Source: Uloborus plumipes
Taxonomy: Eukaryota; Arthropoda; Arachnida; Araneae; Uloboridae
Assembly (NCBI GenBank): GCA_038373865.1
Contig: JAXGGA010004736.1
Coordinates: 21,043-85,042, forward strand
Length of the DNA: 64,000 nucleotides
Direction: 5' to 3'
The first letter of the stretch is position 1; each line of letters opens with the position of its first letter. A model generated the notes under the pieces. The model had not been told where the DNA came from, did no database searches, and worked only from the letters and a program-made list of their open reading frames with translations. Shown here in pieces: positions 33,529 through 64,000 of this stretch. The translations under genes and the position numbers were made by a program.

Positions 33529-34073
33529 TAGTGGTGCAACATCCATGTCGATGTTTTTGAAACATCAATGTTTTTACCATCAATGTCTGAGGGTCGATGT
33601 TTTATATTTGAACCAAATATTCTTTAAGAATATATCTACAGTGATGATGAAAGCTTTATTATTGAGTAGTTATTATGAAATCTATTACAAATAAGTTATT
33701 TTATAATCTCCATATTCATTATTAAATAACTTACTTTCACTTTCTGGATTATTCACTTATTCAAGTGGCAATTAAGACTTAACAAAATTATTCCAATTAA
33801 TTTATAGGTGATGTTTCACTTTTTGTATTTTAAATGTAGTTATTTGTCTTTTTGCATTACTTAGTTTGGACTCTTAATAGTTAGTTTTTATTATTGCTAC
33901 TTTTTTTGATGAAAATGTTCATAGTGAAAAAAATAATAAACTGTAAATTTAGTTCTAGCATTGAAACATTTTATTCAAAGTTTATCATGCAGGAATATAT
34001 ATTTAAAAGATAAATGTTTCAAAACATTTTGATTTTGAAACATCAATATTTTTTCATCAATATCCCACCCCTA
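33529..34073. mobile_element. Relic of an ACATCGATG-rich hAT-like element
   Basis: The left end TAGTGGTGCAACATC and right end GATATTGATGAAA-side CCCACCCCTA are degenerate inverted repeats, and several AAACATCAATGTTT words lie near both ends. It resembles the better-preserved element at 35059-36139. Flanks show only a partial duplication (TGCTATGTA against TGCATGTA). Confidence 0.5.
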
Positions 34074-34169
34074 TGCATGTAAAATGCTATTTCATATTCA
34101 ATGTACAGAAACTCACGATCAACATATAGTTTCATAAAGCACACATACAAAAAAAATTTATACTAAATT

Positions 34170-34175
34170 TTTATT
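34170..34175 (-). promoter_or_regulatory. Polyadenylation signal of PRODH
   Basis: AATAAA on the minus strand, 37 bases beyond the stop codon at 34213-34215. Position and sequence fit a short 3' UTR. Confidence 0.6.
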
Positions 34176-34212
34176 ACACAATTATTAAAATTCTTAAAAA
34201 CAATTCTCGATT

Positions 34213-57689
<23,477 letters not shown>

Positions 57690-57705
<16 letters not shown>

Positions 57706-60075
57706 CTAGAAAGTGGAGAGAAAGTCTTGAATTAGTGAGAAGAATTCCTCACATTACACATGTTTTAATGGAGCAGCTTTTTAACACATTACACAACACA
57801 GTAGAATCTCTTTTTCCCTAATTTCATAAGCTAGAACATAGAGGGAGTCTTCAATTAGTGAAAAGAATTCTTCACATTATGCATGTTTTAATGGAGCAGC
57901 TTTTTAACACATTACACAACAAAGTAGAATCTCTTTTTCCCTAATTTCATAAGCTATAGAACGTAGAGGGAAAGTCTTCAATTAGTGAAAAGAATTCCTC
58001 ACATTACACATGTTTTAATGGAGCAGCTTTTTAACACATTACACAACACAGTAGAATCTCTTTTTCCCTAATTTCATAAGCTAGAACGTAGAGGGAAAGT
58101 CTTCAATTAGTGAAAAGAATTCTTCACATTATGCATGTTTTAATGGAGCAGCTTTTTAACACATTACACAACAAAGTAGAATCTCTTTTTCCCTAATTTC
58201 ATAAGCTAGAACGTAGAGGGAAAGTCTTCAATTAGTGAAAAGAATTCTTCACATTATGCATGTTTTAATGGAGCAGCTTTTTAACACATTACACAACACA
58301 GTAGAATCTCTTTTTCCCTAATTTCATAAGCTAGAACGTAGAGGGAAAGTCTTCAATTAGTGAAAAGAATTCTTCACATTATGCATGTTTTTGATGGAGC
58401 AGCTTTTTAACACATTACACAACAAAGTAGAATCTCTTTTTCCCTAATTTCATAAGCTAGAACGTAGAGGGAAAGTCTTCAATTAGTGAAAAGAATTCCT
58501 CACATTACACATGTTTTAATGGAGCAGCTTTTTAACACATTACACAACACAGTAGAATCTCTTTTTCCCTAATTTCATAAGCTAGAACGTAGAGGGAAAG
58601 TCTTCAATTAGTGAAAAGAATTCTTCACATTATGCATGTTTTAATGGAGCAGCTTTTTAACACATTACACAACAAAGTAGAATCTCTTTTTCCCTAATTT
58701 CATAAGCTAGAACGTAGAGGGAAAGTCTTCAATTAGTGAAAAGAATTCTTCACATTACGCATGTTTTAATGGAGCAGCTTTTTAACACATTACACAACAC
58801 AGTAGAATCTCTTTTTCCCTAATTTCATAAGCTAGAACGTAGAGGGAAAGTCTTCAATTAGTGAAAAAATTCTTCACATTATGCATGTTTTAATGGAGCA
58901 GCTTTTTAACACATTACACAATAAAGTAGAATCTCTTTTTCCCTAATTTCATAAGCTAGAACGTAGAGGGAAAGTCTTCAATTAGTGAAAAGAATTCCTC
59001 ACATTACACATGTTTTAATGGAGCAGCTTTTTAACACATTACACAACACAGTAGAATCTCTTTTTCCCTAATTTCATAAGCTAGAACGTAGAGGGAAAGT
59101 CTTCAATTAGTGAAAAGAATTCTTCACATTATGCATGTTTTAATGGAGCAGCTTTTTAACACATTACACAACAAAGTAGAATCTCTTTTTCCCTAATTTC
59201 ATAAGCTAGAACGTAGAGGGAAAGTCTTCAATTAGTGAAAAGAATTCCTCACATTACACATGTTTTAATGGAGCAGCTTTTTAACACATTACACAACACA
59301 GTAGAATCTCTTTTTCCCTAATTTCATAAGCTAGAACGTAGAGGGAAAGTCTTCAATTAGTGAAAAGAATTCTTCACATTATGCATGTTTTAATGGAGCA
59401 GCTTTTTAACACATTACACAACAAAGTAGAATCTCTTTTTCCCTAATTTCATAAGCTAGAACGTAGAGGGAAAGTCTTCAATTAGTGAAAAGAATTCTTC
59501 ACATTATGCATGTTTTAATGGAGCAGCTTTTTAACACATTACACAACACAGTAGAATCTCTTTTTCCCTAATTTCCTAAGCTAGAACGTAGAGGGAAAGT
59601 CTTCAATTAGTGAAAAGAATTCTTCACATTATGCATGTTTTAATGGAGCAGCTTTTTAACACATTACACAACAAAGTAGAATCTCTTTTTCCCTAATTTC
59701 ATAAGCTATAGAACGTAGAGGGAAAGTCTTCAATTAGTGAAAAGAATTCCTCACATTACACATGTTTCAATGGAGCAGCTTTTTAACACATTACACAACA
59801 CAGTAGAATCTCTTTTTCCCTAATTTCATAAGCTAGAACGTAGAGGGAAAGTCTTCAATTAGTGAAAAAAATTCCTCACATTATACATGTTTTAATGGAG
59901 CAATTTTTTAACACATTACACAACACAGTAGAATCTCTTTTTCCCTAATTTCATAAGCTAGATAGAACGTAGAGGGAAAGTCTTCAATTAGTGAAAAAAA
60001 TTCCTCACATTACACATGCTTTAATGGAGCAGCTTTTCTTTAAACACATTAGACAACACAGTAGAATCTTTTCTG
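57690..60075. repeat. Tandem array, about 19 units of about 125 bp, overlapping a PRODH splice acceptor
   Basis: Each unit contains CTCTTTTTCCCTAATTTC, ATAAGCTAGAACGTAGAGGG, AAAGTCTTCAATTAGTGAAA and TGGAGCAGCTTTTTAACACA, ending in ACAAC(A)C/AAGTAGAAT. The TAATTTCATAAGCTAGAA part is the reverse complement of the PRODH exon start and its acceptor (TTCTAG|CTTATGAAATTA), so the array begins on the exon itself. Units alternate between two subtypes, giving a dimer period near 250 bp. Last units (after 59870) are more diverged, as expected at an array edge. Confidence 0.95.
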
Positions 60076-61662
60076 GTCATGCAAAAGAGCTATGATTATA
60101 TTCGCCAACCAACGAATCTTTTTTTTTTCTTTTGGCTAAGCCATTGCATCCGTGATTTGTTAAAATCTGCTTTTGCTATGAGGGGCGCAACTTGTTGTGG
60201 AGTACGAAAATTTCAGTTTTAAGATTGCAGAACTAACCATTTGGAGCAGCAGGGATGTACCATCTGCGCCAATTGTGTCAAACTGCAACAAAAGATAGCA
60301 AATGCTTTTTTCTGCGCCAAATCAAACAAGCTTGCTACTAAAAGATTGGTTTTACAATAAATAATATACATTTTTATTTCGATATCCTTTATGCTACTGG
60401 TTTAATTAAAAAATAGCATATGTTTAATACATCTATCCTAAAATTAGTGTTAAATGCATATTGGTCTTTCACATTATAAGGATTCAATCTTTTTTTTTTT
60501 TTTTGAAAGGGGAGGGGAAATGTTTCATTTCCGTTAGCTGCCATTTTTTTTCCATTGCGTTACTTCTGATCTTTTTTTAACAATTTTATTTCTGTTTACT
60601 TATTTATTTACTTATTTAATCTGGACAAAATTTAAAAAATAATTTGTCAGTCGAAAGGGTCTTTGAATTCATGTAACTTCGACTTATCAAACTTCAATTG
60701 CATCATCCATAGAAACAGAAACAATTTTTGAAAAAAAAAGAAAAAAAGAAAAGAAAACAAGGGAAACAAATACGCTAATATCAGCGAACCACCCTAGATA
60801 TATTCACGAATTGAAATAGCAATGAATACGTGAAGTTCAAAAGGCAATAAACAATTAAACAGTGGACTGGCAGACAAAGTTCTGGCACCCGTTCAGGATC
60901 CATTGCAAAAGCGAGAAAAGCACATGCCAAGAGAATGCCTCATATTTGTTTAACACACGTAATTATTTGCCATCTTCTTTCTGTGACAGCTGTTTAAACC
61001 TATTTGGTTCGATAAACTGTTCATTCCTGAAGGGCAAGGATACTGGCGGGAGGATTCGAAAGAGAAGAAGTGCATAAATATTTGGGAAGTTCCAAGCTAT
61101 TGAATGTTCCTACTTTGACTACTAAATATTGTCAAGAGACTTACAAAGTACAAAAATTCACCATCGCGGGATTTTAAAACACAATGGTTGATTTTTAATG
61201 AATTTTCAAAAAAAAAAAAAAAAACCACGCGCAAAAACGCGTCTTGAGAAACGAAACCAGTGAAATTGGATGGCTGTATCTTTCAGCCGTTCGCAATCTA
61301 ATGTTTCTCTTTTGTTCTTACTTGTTATCATTCCTTCTAAACCCTTTAAAATTTAGCTACATATTTTTTCATCGCCAATTATTTGTAAACATAATCAAGA
61401 TTCAAGCGTCCTTGGCGAAGTCTTTTTCTTCCTTATTTTGTAGAACGTTCTTGGCATATAATTTCATCGATTAAAACTGATATCAATGGAATCAAACTGG
61501 GAAATAGTTCGTCATCGAAAAATGCTTTAACCTTGACCTATTAAGTGTTTTAGTTAAACTTTTCGTTTGAGCTTCATGTCCGAAAAAGGGGAGGGGAGGG
61601 GGGGGGGGTGATGAGTATTGTACTCACTTCATGATTAAAATATCAAGCTTTTGCTGATTTAT
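60076..61662. other. Intron or upstream sequence of PRODH, nothing resolved
   Basis: On the minus strand, 60236-60280 has an acceptor-like TTTTGTTGCAG, 45 open bases and GTTAGT, but the encoded FDTIGADGTSLLLQM does not fit the PRODH N-terminus. Short plus-strand frames at 60862 and 61244 have no motif. Confidence 0.3.
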
Positions 61663-61923
61663 TGAAAATGCGTTTAAAAAGTGTAATTTTTGCTAAAAAG
61701 AATTATCTCTTGCATCAATTGAGTTAGTGAAAATGCGTTCAAAAGGTGCAATTTTTGTTTAAAAAAGAAAAATATCTCTGCCATTAATTCACGGTTAATT
61801 CAAAATGCGTTTAAAACGTAATTTTTGCAAAGGGAAAAAACATTATCATCTCTGACATTAATTAACGGTTTGTTAAAAATACATTTAAAAAATAATTTTG
61901 TAGTAAAAAATAATTATCTCTAA
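61663..61923. repeat. Four decayed tandem units of about 70 bp
   Basis: GAAAATGCGTTTAAAAAGTG or a variant occurs at about 61663, 61730, 61801 and 61875, each followed by TAATTTTTGC and ATTATCTCT. The last unit is cut by the insertion starting at 61924 and TCTAAC resumes after it at 63311. Confidence 0.7.
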
Positions 61924-63310
61924 CAGGGTTCATACTCAAATTTGAAAATTAAAAGTAAGGAGTTTTTAAGGAGTTTTGCAGGAGTTCATTTCAATTTTTA
62001 AGGACTTTCCCAGTCGAAATACTTATTTTTTAGCAACATATCTCAAAACATTTTTTTACAACTCTTGTGCTATTTATTTTTGCCATCATACAATATATTG
62101 AGTAACATACTAAATTGAAAGTCAAATATGCAGTTATTGCTACTTGAATGTTAGCAGACTCAGAATCAAATTCAAGTATGGAGGGGGGGGGGATTAACCA
62201 TTGAAAAATACTTTTATTTTGAGGATGAATTTAAAAGAAAAGTAAAAAAAATTAAAAGAATGTAAAAAAAAAAAAAATTAGTGTTTTCTCAAAAACAAGA
62301 CACTCCTTAATAATTTCGTAACTAGAATCAGCATAAAAAAGTAATTATTAAAATAAAAATTGTAATAAGCTAACTGAAAATAGTAGAGGTTAAAACAACT
62401 TCCAACTATATTAAGCTTTGACAAGAATTTTGCACAGAATTTTGTTCAATTTTTTTAAAATTAATTATTTGAAGGAAAAATAAAAATAAATTTTAGTCGT
62501 TTGCCTCAGAGTATAGTAAACGTCATAAATACGAAAAATCTTATTCCAATGGCGGATGCAAAAAGATCACGATTTCCACAATGAACGAATTAAAAGGGGA
62601 AAAAGCGACATATAAAAGGATTTATTCAAGTAAAAATGTTTTAAATAACATTTTAAAGCTCTTCGGTAAACATAATAGTGATAGCAATAAAGTAATTGAA
62701 GCAAAATTAAATTAAATCAGTGACTTAAATTTTAATTTTTTGTCTCTCATAAAGAACAGAATTTCGCTTGAAAAATTTTAATTTTCGATTTTAATAGAAA
62801 TAAAAAGACATTTTACTTATTGGCTCCTTAATAAAGCCAAGTACGCACCAAAAATCAGAAAAATTCTATTCCCAAACCGGATGCAAACAGATTGCATCAT
62901 TTAAAATGAAGGCGTCATAAGTATAAAAACGGCAAATAAAACAATGTACTAAAGCAAAAAAAATTTAGAATGTCCTTTTAACAGGTCTACTTGATCCATA
63001 TTATTAATAATTATCGACTTAATCGTCGAAAATTTGGAGTAAGGAAAAAAAATTTCGGATGTAGAAAGATAAAAGCGTAGCGAAAAACACTAGATTTCCG
63101 GTATTAACACGTGAAAAAAATACCAGAATTCCGGTATAATATTCGAACACAATCTTGGGATTAGTAGTAGAAGAAAATATTCAAGGGCTTGTATTCACAG
63201 AATTAAAAATAAGGAGTTTGTAAGGAGATTATAGCAAAATTCAGGAGTTTTAAGGGCCCTTATTTTTTCTTTTTAAAAAGCAGGAGTTTGTAAGGAGCGT
63301 ACGAACTCTG
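61924..63310. mobile_element. Probable hAT-like insertion with CAGGGTTCATAC ends
   Basis: The left CAGGGTTCATAC and right GTACGAACTCTG are imperfect inverted repeats. AAGGAGTTTNTAAGGAG words lie just inside both ends in direct orientation. TCTAAC occurs on both outer sides, though no full 8-bp duplication is intact. The interior shows no coding signal. Confidence 0.5.
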
Positions 63311-64000
63311 TCTAACATGAAATGAAAACCTCACCTCGGTGCAAAAAAGGGGACAATGCGTTCCACTTTTTGTCGGTTGGTGTTTTACATTGAAGACAAA
63401 GAAAAAAATTTTATCTTTCATTCTGTACTACAACGAGACTTCTGCAACAAATTTTTCTCCATGAGATATTGACGGTGAGGAGCTGTAACATTTTGGCGCT
63501 CAAAATAATAGCTTCCTATTATTTGGACTCACGGGCGTCGTTGGCGGGGGGGACGAGGGGGACATGTCCCCCCCAATATTTTGAACTGAGCAAAAGTCCC
63601 TCTCAATATTTTGGGATTCTTATATTTGAGAAAAAAAAAGGTCAGAGATATCATTTCTGTATCAAAATTAAATTAGAATTACAGCCCGAACTAAAACTTC
63701 CTTCTCTATTGCACTTGATGAACCATCTGTGAATTAATCAGTTTCCTACAGTGAGCGTTTTGCGTTTCATGCCATCGTTATCCGAGCATTTATTTTTCTC
63801 CTAGTAACAAAACCCGTTAAAACGTTGAAAAAGAAGATCCAATCCCTCCATTCAACAATTGACACTTTCTCTTTTTCTGGCCACCCACCTGCTCGACGGG
63901 GCATTGGAAATAATAAATAGATCATGGGGTTTGTAGTCTTGAACCAAACAGAAAGTCCCTCAAGATTTTCATTCGATACATTATAACGCTGAATAACCAA
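63311..64000. other. Right edge of the window
   Basis: Includes a GGGGGGGACGAGGGGGACAT patch at 63545-63575, probably a small interspersed element. The minus-strand frame from 64000 to 63767 is open but unrecognised. The missing first PRODH exon(s) were not found here. Confidence 0.3.

Noticed and set aside
60236..60280. A 45-bp upstream PRODH exon (FDTIGADGTSLLLQM)
   Set aside because: Splice-like borders exist, but the peptide does not resemble the expected region before LMKLGKKLLG in animal PRODH.

Overview
The window reads as a piece of an AT-rich, repeat-laden arthropod nuclear genome, most likely a chelicerate such as a spider. The basis is animal-type protein-coding genes (exocyst Sec3, mitochondrial proline dehydrogenase, arrays of C2H2 zinc fingers), small exons in long introns with GT/AG borders, and a dense mix of Tc1, hAT, Merlin, piggyBac-like and fold-back DNA elements plus tRNA-derived SINEs. 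The exact taxon cannot be fixed from sequence reading alone.

Layout. 1-7.9 kb: no host gene; a hAT element nested in another hAT element, a decayed Tc1 transposase, a small hAT MITE and a SINE with a 10-bp target duplication. 7.9-10.6 kb (minus): an apparently complete single-exon Sec3/EXOC1 gene. 11.2-12.8 kb (plus): a 16-finger C2H2 gene divergent from Sec3. 13-20 kb: MITEs and two long palindromic elements. 20.3-21.9 kb (plus): a paralogue of the first zinc-finger gene. 22-34 kb: repeats, including a 2.26-kb hAT-type element with an 8-bp target duplication and a Merlin element with an intact 335-residue transposase.

34.2-57.7 kb (minus): twelve exons of proline dehydrogenase (PRODH), 1539 coding bases joined in a consistent frame. 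The N-terminal exon(s) with the mitochondrial targeting sequence were not found and probably lie beyond the right edge. The last intron (34.4-41.7 kb) is a transposon graveyard: hAT, piggyBac-like, Tc1 and SINE elements nested in one another, and a 533-bp palindrome. The intron upstream of the first visible exon starts with about 19 tandem copies of a 125-bp unit that contains a copy of that exon's own 3' splice site. 60-64 kb: intron or upstream sequence with further repeats.

The genes do not form a pathway. Sec3 acts in vesicle tethering, PRODH in mitochondrial proline catabolism, and the zinc-finger pair are probable DNA-binding regulators from a local duplication. The most notable non-coding signals are the amplified splice acceptor next to PRODH, the alternating higher-order structure of that array, the terminal repeats with matching target duplications that define more than a dozen elements by eye, and several long near-perfect palindromes.
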